Assembly: GCF_050947875.1 (NCBI RefSeq)
Contig: NC_134570.1
Coordinates: 202,567,750-202,631,749, forward strand
DNA: 64,000 nucleotides
Source: Dermacentor variabilis
Lineage: Eukaryota > Arthropoda > Arachnida > Ixodida > Ixodidae
Direction: 5' to 3'
A program made the position numbers and the translations under genes. The notes under the pieces were generated by a model, which was not told the DNA's origin, ran no database searches, and saw only the letters and a program-made list of their open reading frames with translations. The stretch's first letter is position 1. Each line of letters begins with the position of its first letter. Shown one piece after another: positions 20,830 through 30,593 of this stretch.

Positions 20830-22530
20830 CTGACGTGCCGCGTGGGATTGCATGAGAGAGAGCAGCGGGAAAAAAACAACAAATTCAATGTTGTATAAAC
20901 TGTCTTGTATGGCGACAAGGACGGTGCCTGTTCCTAAGGGCTTAATTGGCTCAGTGCTCGCTGCACGTAGAGAAATGGCAGAGAACGGCGTCGTGACATT
21001 TCGGATCGTAGGGTGAAGCTGGCCGTCAATCACAGACACTGCGGCACCCGTGTCGACCAGCGCGTTAACGGCGATACCTTCGGGATAAACTTCAATCACG
21101 TTAGCAGAGAATAAACGAGGGCGTGAGCAGTTCGAGGAGATCGTAGTTCCTGCCTGCGGAACTGCACCTTTTAGTTCCTCTCCATAGCTGGAGGGCGGCG
21201 GACGATGGGGGACAGGGAACGTCGACGGATAGATGGAGACCGACGAGTGTTGAAGCTTTGGGGAACAGTGGAAGAAGGAGCGAAGTGCGGAGCTGGTAAC
21301 GCATAGTGGGACTGGGAGTCAGGAGCATTCCCTTGTAGTGTCGGAGTATAGGAAGGATACCAACCCCGCCGGCGGCAGAACCATACCACGTGGCCAGCAA
21401 AGCCTCACGCGAAGCAGATCGGCCGATTTTCTTGGTTACGCCATGGATTGTCAACAGGGGCTAAGTAGGGGTGCACAATTCTGAGCTTGGCATATGGGTT
21501 GCGGAGGCGCGCAGAAACAGCTTCTAGGCAAGCAGTTCGCAGCAGCAGAAGGCTGGCGTAGAGGCCGCTTGTGGACGCGTAGCGCACAGTTTCAGGCAGA
21601 GGTATTGGCCCAGCGACGACGGCAGCGTACGTGAGCGAAACCGGCGCGGAAGGTGGCTAATTAGCGAGAGGTAGTGCGTTGCTGACTTGTTCATGTATGA
21701 CCCGTCGGAACTCCGGGGACAAAGAGGACTCAGACGACTGGGTAGCAGGCAGCAGTAGCAGTGGGTGCGCGACTTCTTCTCGAACGAATCGCTTGATTTG
21801 GTCGACGAACAAAGAGATGGCGGTAACCACTCTGGAACTGTAGGTTACGGCCGAAACCGTGTCGCCGGCGCGGCAACTCGGCGCGTAGTAAGGCTTTGGT
21901 TGAGGAGCTCATCGTATCTCTGGCACAGAGTAATAAACTCGTCAACCGTTTGAGGATTTTTCGCCAAGAGTATTTGGCAAGCGTCATACTGTATGCCGTT
22001 CAGGACATTCTTTATCTTTTCAGCGTCGGGCACTGTGGGATTAATCGCCAGCAAAGGTCAACAATGTATTCAATGTGGCTGGTGAAGTTTTCACTCTTTT
22101 GCTGAGCACCAGCACGCAAGCGGTGTTTTGCGCGAAGCTTGCTCACAACAGGGCGACCGAAAACTTCTTTGAAACAATTCGTAAATGCGGTCCAGCTGGA
22201 AAGGTTGGATTCATGATTCTGGAACTAAAGATTAGCGACTTCAGAAAGGTAAAAGATGATGGTAGTCAGTTTAGCTGTGTCATCCCATTTGTTAACCGCA
22301 CTCACGTGGTCATATGACACGAGCTAATCCTCCACATCATGGTCATCACAGCCGCTGAAGACTGGAAGACCTCGTTGGCGTAGAGCACCGGAACAGACGA
22401 CAGGCGACGCCTGAGCAGGATAGGGCTGCGCGGTGGCCTGAAGCATGGCAGAAATGGCAGGGAGCGTCTGGATGCGGAGTTACACGTTTGTAAAGGGCCC
22501 AGCATGGCGTCGAAATGTCAACAGGCGTTA
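20830..22530 (-). mobile_element. Decayed Ty3/gypsy element, gag and protease only
   Basis: Reverse strand, right to left: a gag block GLPVFSGCDDHDVED near 22360 and WDDTAKLTTIIFYLSEVA near 22270 with NHESNL and FKEVFGRPVV, matching gag of the 24-29 kb element (IFSGAEDEDVEDW, WDDPAKLTHVIFYLAGVA, EVFGRPAV). Then LLAKNPQTVDEFITLCQRYD near 21950, a degraded zinc knuckle NRPICFACGHVVWFC near 21430, and the retropepsin motif ALVDTGAAVSVID near 21045. Many frame changes are present. RT and integrase are absent, the left side ends at the minisatellite, and no LTR was found. Related to, but older than, the element at 23.9 kb. Confidence 0.82.
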
Positions 22531-22746
22531 TAGTTTAATTGATGACACCTTCAGATACTGAAGCACCATAGCGAGAGGTCGCACAAGTTAGGCAACGCAG
22601 TCACAAGGCTACCAACAACTCGTTGTCATCGTCATTCTCAAAGCAGTCCCTGCTCCTTGTTCTTCTCCAGTAGACTACTGAGAAGTAGTAGAACCCACAC
22701 TTCGTGTTCGTCGGAGTGCGACGAGGTATTCACATAGCTCCCTCAT
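22531..22746. other. Spacer between gypsy pieces
   Basis: No motif recognised; may be gypsy non-coding sequence. Confidence 0.35.
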
Positions 22747-22842
22747 TTGCTAACGTCTGCATCAGTTTTGCGTCATTACGACCCGACAGTCCCTACCGAG
22801 TTGCACACTGATGCCTGCGGTGTTGGCCTCGGCGGTGTACTT
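22747..22842 (+). pseudogene. Gypsy RNase H fragment
   Basis: + strand LRHYDPTVPTELHTDACG followed by VGLGGVL is the start of gypsy RNase H (compare [18 protein letters not shown] in the 24-29 kb element). It ends abruptly where the CR1-like LINE tail begins. A gypsy integrase end in the same orientation lies on the far side of that LINE at 36.6 kb, possibly from the same element. Confidence 0.8.
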
Positions 22843-23898
22843 CAATCAATCAATCAAAAATTTTTTTTCCATCCACAAATTTGTTGTTATTTGGAAGACG
22901 AGGGCTCGAAAAAATGTGGATCTATTCACTTGAGAAGCTTCGAGCGCCCGTTTACATGACATACAGTGAGAGCGTGGAAATACAAAAAATGTGTGTACAC
23001 GTTGAACAATGATAATTCCCTCAGTGTTTCATGACAATATATTCATCGATGCTTTATACAATTGTAACACTGCAAAAAAACATAATTCGGAAATCTGGAA
23101 CAAAATCGCACACAATATGCAGCTTTCATACAAAAGAAATGGATCAATCGTTCGCAACAAAAAATGCCTGGATTGCATGGTGCCCAGTTGTTTCTAATTT
23201 TATTCCGTATTGATGAAGTTCGTTTAACAGCTTTGGAAGCGTGTGACGAAGCATTTGTTTTGTTAACATAAGGCGTGTAAAGGGTATTTTCCAGGTGTCA
23301 TCTCTGCGTGAAACATAAGACCTTGTGAGTGGTGTCAACTCTGAAAGTGTACGTAGAAGACCGTCTGAATCATATCTATATTTTCTGCCTAGGTTTAGAG
23401 GGTACAATTAATGCACAGTTACAAGATTGTATTTTATAAATAGAGGTCTTGTGTGCGCAGTTTCTTCAATGCATGCAATGTGACGAAGTGCTTTCTTTTG
23501 TAACATGAGCCACTTTTTCAGGTTTGTTAACGTGGTTGTGCCCCATACTAGACAGCAATAAGTTAAATGCGAAAAAAGTAGTGCGTTATAAATATGAAGT
23601 TTGACAGCTGTTGGTAAGTGGAACTTGAATTTCACCGGAATTCCTACTGCCTTTGCAATTTGCGTAGCAACGTGCTTAACATGGATGTCCCAAGACATAT
23701 GCCTTTGGAAAACTACACCAAGCTTTTCTGAGTCAACAGTTTCTATACGTGAATTCCCTAAGATTAGATTCAAAGTGGGTGTTGCCGGGGACTGTCGAGG
23801 TGTGAAGTTAATAGCTTTTGTTTTATCTACGTTAATTTCAAGCGAATTTATTAAGCTCCACTTGTGTAAATCGCGGAGAGCTTCATTAATTTTACTTT
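22843..23898 (-). mobile_element. CR1-like LINE, segment 3 of 3 (RT end, C-terminus, 3' tail)
   Basis: Left edge is the 3' tail: TCAATCAATCAATC, i.e. (ATTG)n on the element strand. Right to left: SKINEALRDLHKWSLINSLE and NVDKTKAINF (post-catalytic RT), EKLGVVFQRHMSWDIHVKHV, LHIYNALLFSHLTYCCLVWG near 23560, LRHIACIEETAHTRPLF near 23450, and the terminal block YVSRRDDTWKIPFTRLMLTK near 23290. The open frame at 23408-23995 begins inside the gypsy LTR by chance. The element is interrupted at 23898 by the gypsy element and continues at 29143 and 34199. Confidence 0.9.
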
Positions 23899-24064
23899 TG
23901 AGAAGAGGTTTATTGGCGGCTCCTAACGCAAAGGCGCAGCGACCAGGAACGGCGAGACAGCCCGAAGCACTGTCCAAAAAGGCGACAGTAATCAACAGCG
24001 CGAGCGGAGCCGAGCCGCGCGTTGGCGATGCGGCTGTGCCGCGAGGCGCGTCTTCTTCTTCACA
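23899..24064 (-). repeat. Gypsy 3' LTR
   Basis: 166 bp. On the element strand it begins TGTGAAGAAGAAGACGC and ends AATAAACCTCTTCTCA, with a poly(A) signal near the end. It pairs with 28977-29142. Confidence 0.92.
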
Positions 24065-24444
24065 ATCTCCTCCCGGACAAGAAGAGCCATCCTGGTGCCT
24101 TAAGAATCAGGAGGCAGAGGGTCGTGGTAGGGCTTGAGACGCGAGACGTGGACAATGTCACGTCCACGCCGGCGCAAGTCTTCAGGCGGTGACAGTGGCT
24201 CAATTAGAAAATTCACCGGAAATGTTTGCTCCAAGACTCGGTAGGGCTTTTCGAGTTTTGGGACGAGTTTCGAGGAAAGCCCCGGAGTCTGGAAAGGGAC
24301 AGACAACCACACAAGAACGCCTGGAGCGTAGGTGGTGTTTGGAAGCGTGTCGGTGCGGTTTTCTTTCTGGCGCTGCTGCTGCTCTGCCGTAAAGGAGCGC
24401 GCTAGCTGGCGGCATTCTTTGGCCTGTCGGGCGACGTCAGACAC
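24065..24444 (-). pseudogene. Gypsy integrase C-terminal region and polypurine tract
   Basis: The frame ending near 24102 contains APGVLVWLSVPFQTPGL, KLVPKLEKPYRVLEQTFPVN and GRDIVHVSRLKPYHDPL: the GPY/F-type module and basic tail at the end of gypsy integrases. Directly before the 3' LTR the element strand reads CCGGGAGGAGATTG (complement of 24065-24078), the likely polypurine tract that primes plus-strand synthesis. It is separated by a frame change from the core integrase at 24402. Confidence 0.82.
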
Positions 24445-25402
24445 AGGTAGACATACGGAGGCGTCAGATCATAACGGTATGGAAGGAGCGTGTCGATGGT
24501 ATGCGTAGGCGCTAGGCCATACAGGAGGAAGAAAGGTGAAAATCCCGTAGTGGCCTGAATCGCGGTGTTGTACGCGAAGGTGATGAATGGAAGGATGCGG
24601 TCCCAGTTACCATGATCAGATGCCACGTACATCGACAGCATGTCACCAAGTGTGCGGTTAAATCGCTCTGTGAGCCCGTTAATCTCGGGATGGTATGGCG
24701 TGCTTGTCCGATGAATAATACAGCATTCCGAGAGCAAACTTTTGACGACTTCGGAGAGGAAGGCGCGACCTCGATCGCTGAGGAGTTCTCGAGGTGCGCC
24801 GTGTCGAAGCACAAAGCGATGTAGGACGAAAAAGGCCACATCCGGTGCTGTAGCACTTGGTAAAGCAGCAGGTTCGGCGTAGCGTGTCAAATGGTCAACA
24901 GCAACTACGATCCACCGATTGCCGTCTGGCGTCATAGGAAGCGGGCCGTATACGTCGATGCCGACGTGATCGAAGGGTGTGGCAGGGCAGGGGAGAGGCT
25001 GCAAGGCACCAGACGTGCGTAAAGGCGGCGATTTGCGGCGTTGACAGTCAACACAGCACCGAACAAACTTTTGTACAAAATTGTACATGCCGCGCCAGTA
25101 GTAGCGGTGGCGAATTCGTACGTCTTGAAGACTCCGGCGTGGCCACACTGCGGATCGTTGTGGAAAGCGGCACATATTTGTGACCTTAAGCTGCGGGGAA
25201 TCACCAGTAGCCACCGGCGGCCTTCACGAGAGTAATTGCGTCGGTGGAGTAGCTGGTCACGAATGGCAAAATGAAATGCATGACGTCGGAGGGTTCGGGA
25301 TACAGGGATGGTCGATGATCCAGATGGATAATCGAAAAGTGAAGCGATCCATGGGTCACGACGTTGTGCGGTGGCAAAGGAGTCCATGTCGAGAGATGAC
25401 AT
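24402..25402 (-). pseudogene. Gypsy integrase (zinc-binding and catalytic core)
   Basis: Two overlapping frames. The upstream one (24932-25402) begins with the linker after RNase H (DPWIASLFDYPSG) and has HNDPQCGHAG, the HH part of the HHCC zinc finger. A frameshift near 25120 passes to the second frame, with RYYWRGMYNFVQKFVRCCVD (the CC part), then the D,D,E core: FDHVGIDVYGPL (first Asp), ELLSDRGRAFLSEVV (second Asp), YHPEINGLTERFNRTLGDML (Glu), and FITFAYNTAIQATTG. All three catalytic acids are present. It inserts element cDNA into host DNA. One frameshift in the zinc-finger region makes it a pseudogene as read. Confidence 0.9.
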
Positions 25403-25480
25403 GGAGTGTGCGGAAGTTGTTCCGCAGGCCGAATCTGGAGGTAAAGGTGAACGAGACAGGGGGTCTGCGTCGGAGTGTGT

Positions 25481-26978
25481 TCACCCGCTGCGGTATACGA
25501 CGCGAATATCGCACTCCTGGATGCGTAATGCCCAACGGGCTAGGCGGGCAGTGGGATCTTTCAAGTTGGCAAGCCAACAAAGCGCGTGGTGATCTGTGAC
25601 CAAGTCGAATGGGCGCCCGTACAGGTATGGTCGGAACTTGCCAAGTGCCCATACTAAGGCTAAGCACTCTTTTTCGATCACGCTGTAATTGGCTTCAGGT
25701 TTTGTGAGCGTGCGACTCGCATAGGCGACTACGTATTCGGGGTCGCCGGGCTTTCGTTGGGCGAAGACGGCGCCGAGACCGACCCCGCTGGCATCTGTGT
25801 GTACCTCAGTTGCAGCTGACGGGTCGAAATGGTGAAGAATAGGTGGGGAGGTGAGAAGACGACGCAGCGTAGCAAAGGCGGAGTCACATGCAGGGCACCA
25901 GGAGGAGAGGGTGGTGTCACCGCGAAGAAGCTGAGTCAATTGCGCCATGATCGATGCGAAATTCCGAACGAAGAGCCGGAAATATGAGCGTAGGCCCACA
26001 AAGCTTTGAAGTTCTTTGATGGTCTGAGGCTTCGGAAACTCAGCGACTGCTCGAAGTTTTGCAGGATCGGTTAGAACGCCGTGCTTGGACACAACGTGGC
26101 CTAAAATGGTGAGCTCTCGCGCGGCGAAGCAGCATTTCTTGAGGTTGAGTTGGAGGCCAGCGTTAGTTAGACAGGTCAAAACAAGTCTAAGGCGGAGCAG
26201 GTGAGTCGGAAAATCAGGCGAGAAAACCACGACATCGTCGAGGTAACACAGATATATAGACCACTTGAGGCCACGCAGCGTGTTGTCCATGAGTCGTTCA
26301 AAGGTGGCAGGGGCGTTACAAAGCCTGAACGGCATTACGTTAAATTCGTATAAGCCGTCAGGCGTAACGAATGTGGTTTTCTCGTGATCGGCTGCAGCCA
26401 TCGGGTACCTGCCAGTACCCTGCACGCAAGTCAAGGGACGAGAAGAATTCTGCTCCCTGAAGACTGTCGAGGGCGTCATCGATGCGCGGCAAAAGATAGA
26501 CGTCTTTGCGCGTTACCTTATTTAGCCGACGGTAGTCGACGCAAAAGCGAATAGAACCGTCCTTCTTGCGAACAAGAACGATAGGAGATGCCCAGGGACT
26601 GTGCGAAGGTTGAATAACGCCATGGCGCAGCATATCTTCGACTTGGGTGGTAATGACACGACGCTCTTCGGCAGAGACGCGGTACAGTCGTTGACGTAAC
26701 GGCTGATGTGAACCGGTGTCAATGTAGTGCTGTACTTCCGACGTGCGGCCTAAGTGAGGTTGTGAAAAGTCGAATGAACTTCTAAAGTGGTGCAGGAGAT
26801 CAAGAAGGTCGGCGCGTTCGGCAGGTGTGAGGGTATCCGCGATGGCACTCGAGAATGTATCCCTGGACGTTCTCAAGCGCGGAAATCGATGATGACTGGC
26901 CGGAGTCGACATCAAAAGTGTCTCCGGGGACGTCAACCAAAGACGAAGAGTCGAGGAGTCACCACGAAGCCAAGGCAT
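25481..26978 (-). pseudogene. Gypsy reverse transcriptase and RNase H, one internal frameshift
   Basis: First frame (26358-26978): QVEDMLRHGVIQPSHSPWAS, VLVRKKDGSIRFCVDYRRLN and [20 protein letters not shown] (motif A). The frame shifts near 26400, and the second frame (25481-26400) continues with [20 protein letters not shown], the catalytic [25 protein letters not shown], then RNase H with [39 protein letters not shown] and [11 protein letters not shown]. All catalytic Asp positions of RT and the first RNase H Asp residues are kept. The single RT frameshift looks young and could be a sequencing artefact. Confidence 0.93.
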
Positions 26979-27087
26979 TCACCAACGAGCAACGTAATAG
27001 GCGCGCAGAGGGGATTGCAAAAGTATACATTGCTGCAGCCGCCAGCCATGTCAAGCGTTGAGAAGGGTAGTGGGAGAGATTTACGGC

Positions 27088-27570
27088 TCATGAAGACGTC
27101 GGACGGATGCGACGGAGGACCGTCGCATCAGTGATGGCATCGCAAGAGACGGGTACGAGGGCCAAGGAGCCAGGTGGAATATCTGTGTCCTCGCGCACGG
27201 TAAGTTTAGAAGGGCGGTCACAATCTTCGTGCAAGGGTGCGTCACAAGGGGAAAATTCAACTTCGGTGCGTGCGCAGTCGATCACGGCTTTATGACGGGA
27301 TAAGAAGTCCCATCCGAGGATGACGTCATGCGAGCAGGCAGAAAGAACAATATACTCAACTATGTAAACAATGCCGTGAATAAGCACACGTACAGTACAG
27401 GCTGCGTGCGGAGTGACGTGCTGCGCGCTTGCCGTACGAAGCGACAGTCCAGAAAGCGGCGTGGTCACCTTGCGCAGTGAACGGCAAAGTTTGGCGGCTA
27501 TCACAGAAACGGCTGTGCCGGTATCCACAAGAGCGAATGCAGGAACACCTTCTACACAAATTTCGACCAC
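27088..27570 (-). pseudogene. Gypsy aspartic protease (retropepsin)
   Basis: An open frame of 160 codons starting near a Met followed by EICVEGVPAF. It contains the active-site motif ALVDTGTAVSVI and the flap and second-strand block VEYIVLSACSHDVILGWDFL. Retropepsin dimers cleave the Gag-Pol polyprotein. The frame closes before the RT, so a frame change separates the two. Confidence 0.9.
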
Positions 27571-27738
27571 GTTAGCAGGACAGGCGCGAGGACTTAGACA
27601 GTTCGAATGGGGCGCAGTTCTTGCCTCGTGAACTGCGACGTTCAGTTTTCCTCGTCAGGTGGTGCGGGTCGCCGACGCATTGGGGAGAGCGAGCGTCGGC
27701 GAGGAGATGGCGAGCGATGCGAAGGAAATTCTGGAAGG

Positions 27739-28900
27739 TCAGCACGAGCATACGGCTGGGCGCGAAGGAGTGGCGTATTGGCGAAAGTGCTGGCTGCCGT
27801 ACTGGAAGGGCCGCGAGGCGTCGCCGAACGCTTGCGGCCGACGGCGGCAATATCGGGCGACGTGTCCGGGAGTGCAGCAAGAATAACAGATGGGACGATT
27901 GTCAGGCGTCCTCCAAGGATTAGCTCTCGGTGTGGTCCAAGATGCAGCATGGGCTTCCGGTGGCACCGGTTGGGAATGGGTCGCGAAAGACGCAGGCGGA
28001 GGCCTGCCTACTGCCTGCGCGTACGTAAGAGGCGCGGCTACAGGCAGGACTGGCTGCGCATAGGTGAGAGGCGTGGCGACAGGCTGCACTGCCAGCACAG
28101 AGTTGAGATTCGCGGCTGCAGGCGGCTGATGGTGTGCGGAAGGGACAACTTGAGCGACCTCTTCGGAAATGAGTGCGGAGCGTGCTTGGAAGACGGGAGG
28201 TGGGCTCCTGAGTGAAGGGGACTAAAGAAAGTTGGCGGGCATCTTCCTCACTCACGAAGTTCTTGACCCGCTGAAAGAATGAGGATGGGTCGTACATGCT
28301 GTCAAGGCTTGCCACCAAGTTGTCGCTTCCCAGAGCACGCCGAGTCGAAGCGCGTTGCTTCCTTAACTCATCATAACTTTGGCATAGGCTGACGACTTCG
28401 GACACAGTGCGCGGATTCCTGGCTAGGAGCATCTGGAATGCGCCGTCATCGATGCCCTTCAGTATATGGTGAATTCGCTCAGCTTCGGGTTTTGCGGCAT
28501 TGACTTGTTTACAAAGGTCCACGACGTCTTCAATGTAGCTCGTGAACGTTTCTGCTGTCTGCTGTGCTCGTGCGCGCAAGCGTTGTTCAGCGCACAGCTT
28601 GCAAACTGCGGGTCGGCCGAACACTTCCGTAAAGGTTGTCTTGAAGATTGACCATGTGGGTAGGTCACTTTCGTGGTTGTGAAACCAGAGTTGGGCAACA
28701 CCAGCCAGATAAAAGATGACGTGGGTTAACTTCGCTGGATCATCCCACTTGTGCCCGCTCACCCGTTCATATGACGCCAACCAGTCTTCTACGTCTTCGT
28801 CCTCTGCACCGCTGAAGATCTTGGGGTCCCGTTGTCGTGTTACGCCGGTAGAAGTGACGCACTGTGGCGTCGGCGCCGTTTGGGATGAGCTGTCGGTCAT
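27739..28900 (-). pseudogene. Gypsy Gag (capsid and zinc knuckle), one frameshift
   Basis: The likely start is the ATG at 28900 (MTDSSSQ); the longer open frame begins in the primer-binding site with a non-ATG codon. Capsid blocks: KIFSGAEDEDVEDWLASYER, HVIFYLAGVAQLWFHNHESD, FTEVFGRPAVCKL, YIEDVVDLCKQVN, and HILKGIDDGAFQMLLARNPR. A frameshift near 28190 moves to a second frame that has a duplicated PLTYAQ phrase and a perfect CX2CX4HX4C knuckle, CYSCCTPGHVARYC, near 27870. Gag forms the particle and binds element RNA. The long + strand open frame at 27607-28215 is a shadow. Confidence 0.9.
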
Positions 28901-28962
28901 GGCGGGCGATAGCGTTCTTGATCGCAGCTCCAGGGTTTCAAGCGATGGGGTTTGAGTACCCC

Positions 28963-28974
28963 GCACCTCCACCA
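28963..28974 (-). promoter_or_regulatory. Gypsy tRNA primer-binding site
   Basis: Two bases inside the 5' LTR the element strand reads TGGTGGAGGTGC, complementary to a tRNA 3' end finishing in CCA. The same 12-mer, with the same 2-base gap, follows the LTR at 62695 in the other gypsy element. Confidence 0.75.
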
Positions 28975-28976
28975 AT

Positions 28977-29142
28977 TGAGGAGAGGTTTATTGGCGGCTC
29001 CTAACGCAAAGGCGCAGTGACCGGGAACGGCGAGACAGCCCGAAGCAGTGTCCAAAAAGACGACAGTAATCAACTGCGCGAGCGGAGCGTAGCCGCGCGT
29101 TGGCGATGCGGCTGTGCCACGAGGTGCGTCTTCGTCTTCACA
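28977..29142 (-). repeat. Gypsy 5' LTR
   Basis: 166 bp, the same length as the 3' LTR. It begins TGTGAAGACGAAGACGC and ends CAATAAACCTCTCCTCA on the element strand. Confidence 0.92.
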
Positions 29143-29187
29143 CTTTCAAAAGTTTCATAATGATGACTGCGAAGAAAAATTGTTTTG
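29143..29187 (-). mobile_element. CR1-like LINE, segment 2 of 3 (45 bp)
   Basis: On the reverse strand, KTIFLRSHHYETFES: the stretch directly after the catalytic YAD of RT. Its left end continues in frame, across the gypsy element, into SKINEAL at 23898; its right end lines up with YAD at 34199 across the I-clade LINE. It is the only CR1-like sequence left between the two insertions. Confidence 0.82.
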
Positions 29188-30593
29188 ACCTGGTGCGGGT
29201 CAACGAGACAAATAACACGATGACGGTGAGCACGCCGTGTATGCATCGCTGTGGGGCATATGCGAATGTAAAGACGCTCAAGCTGAGCGGTCATGACCTT
29301 GAGATTTCGGCGTACGTGGCGGCACCGGAGAACTCTGTGCGCGGAGTCATTTACAACGCGTACAACGGATGCCCACTGGCAGAAGTTCGGGCGGGATTCT
29401 TGAAGAGGAATGACGGCATAGAAATTTTGGAAGCCAGACCTTTGGGAAAGTCGAAGGCGATTCAGATAACGTTCGGGGGGAAGCATGTTCCCTGGCAGGT
29501 TATTTACTGGAACTGTTTGTACGCGGTGATTCCGTACAGAGAGTTAGTCGAGACCTGCTATAACTGCAGACGAGTGGGACATCGGGCGGACGTTTGTTAT
29601 CGTCCGAAGACTAATCTGTGTCGCCGTTGCGGAAAGGATCATCCTGCGCCACCGGAAGGAGAGCCGCTGACCTGCACTCCGGACTGCATCGTGTGCCATG
29701 GGGCGCACAACACGGGGAGCCGGAACTGCAAGTTTCGTCTAGCCCGTAAGCAGCCGACGGGCCTGCAGCAGGCCAGTGAGGACAACGGCCAAACTGACAA
29801 GGAGGAGCGGCGCTCGAGGCCCAGGAAGCGGTCATCCAGCGGTGCGAGAGACGATAACAAGAGCAGGGACCGGTCCACTTCCTTCCCACCATTGCCCGGA
29901 CCCGAGCGTGGCAAAGGAGAACAGGGTTCCAGTCATGGAAGAAGTCCCAGTGCCACGAGAAAAAAGGTGAGCTGGCCCTACGTGGCCTCCCAGAGTGAGA
30001 CTGCTCGAGAGAAGGAGCTACAAAGGCAGGTGCAGCAGCAGGCTGAGACGATTAAAAAGATGGAAGTCAGGATAGCAGAGATGGAACGCGCGCTTAAAAG
30101 CGACAAAGGACAAAGGGTACAGACGCCGGTGGTCCAGGCCCCACTGAAAGCGGCACAGGCGACTGCTTCTCGCGAGAGCGAGAGCACAGCTATGGAGGTG
30201 GAGAATCGGGGGAAGCTTAAGAGGCCGCCATCGGCGGATGATGGAGCTAATGCAAAAAGAGTGGCAGAAACTTCAACGGCGGACACGCCGCAGCCAGTCG
30301 TTAAAGTCACTAGTCTTAGGGGGGAAATGTCTGCCCTTGCGGACAGAATAGGAAAACAGGAGGAAAGACAGGATAGGTTGGAAGCTCGGGTCGACAGGAT
30401 CGAAGCCAGACTAGACAAGATTGAGGAGCGTCTTGACGCCTTCACCAATGATATGCGGGCTTTCCAAACACAAGTTATGGGCATGTTTCAACAGCTCAAT
30501 GCTACGCTACAGGCTAGATTGCCTCCCGTAGTCGGCCAAGCGCCGATGTTAGTGAACCTAGTGCCTAATCATGGCCCCTCGCCAGCAAATTGA
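29188..30593 (+). CDS. LINE ORF1 (Gag-like RNA-binding protein), N-terminally truncated
   Basis: From DLVRVNETNNTMTVSTP onwards the frame matches ORF1 of the 40.6-46.6 kb LINE (DTVCQNKVQNIGIISTP at the equivalent place), so real ORF1 starts inside. Features: three Cys/His knuckles near residues 160-215 of the open frame (CYNCRRVGHRADVC, CRRCGKDHP.., CIVCHGAHNTGSRNC), a charged Ser/Arg-rich stretch, then coiled coils (QVQQQAETIKKMEVRIAEME and the RIGKQEERQDRLEARVDRIE region). ORF1 binds and packages element RNA. The open frame as a whole begins at 29100 in gypsy LTR sequence; its first ~29 codons are chimeric. It overlaps ORF2 by 23 bp. Confidence 0.88.

Larger units (their letters stand above)
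23899..29142 (-). mobile_element. LTR-bounded Ty3/gypsy retrotransposon
   Basis: Two 166-bp LTRs in the same orientation bound a gag-protease-RT-RNase H-integrase body read on the minus strand. Flanks carry a 4-bp duplication CTTT (23895-23898 and 29143-29146). The target is the RT of a CR1-like LINE, whose reading frame continues across when the element is removed. Left and right LTRs differ at roughly ten positions, so the insertion is not very recent. The body has at least three frameshifts (in gag, between protease and RT, and inside RT) and further breaks in integrase, so it is not autonomous in this assembly. Read errors could explain single-base shifts. No env-like frame is seen. Confidence 0.93.

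Noticed and set aside
23408..23995. 195-aa frame as one protein
   Set aside because: Starts in the gypsy LTR and runs into CR1-like RT; a junction artefact.
27607..28215. 202-aa + strand open frame
   Set aside because: Arg/Gly-rich shadow exactly opposite the gypsy gag, which has capsid and zinc-knuckle motifs on the minus strand.
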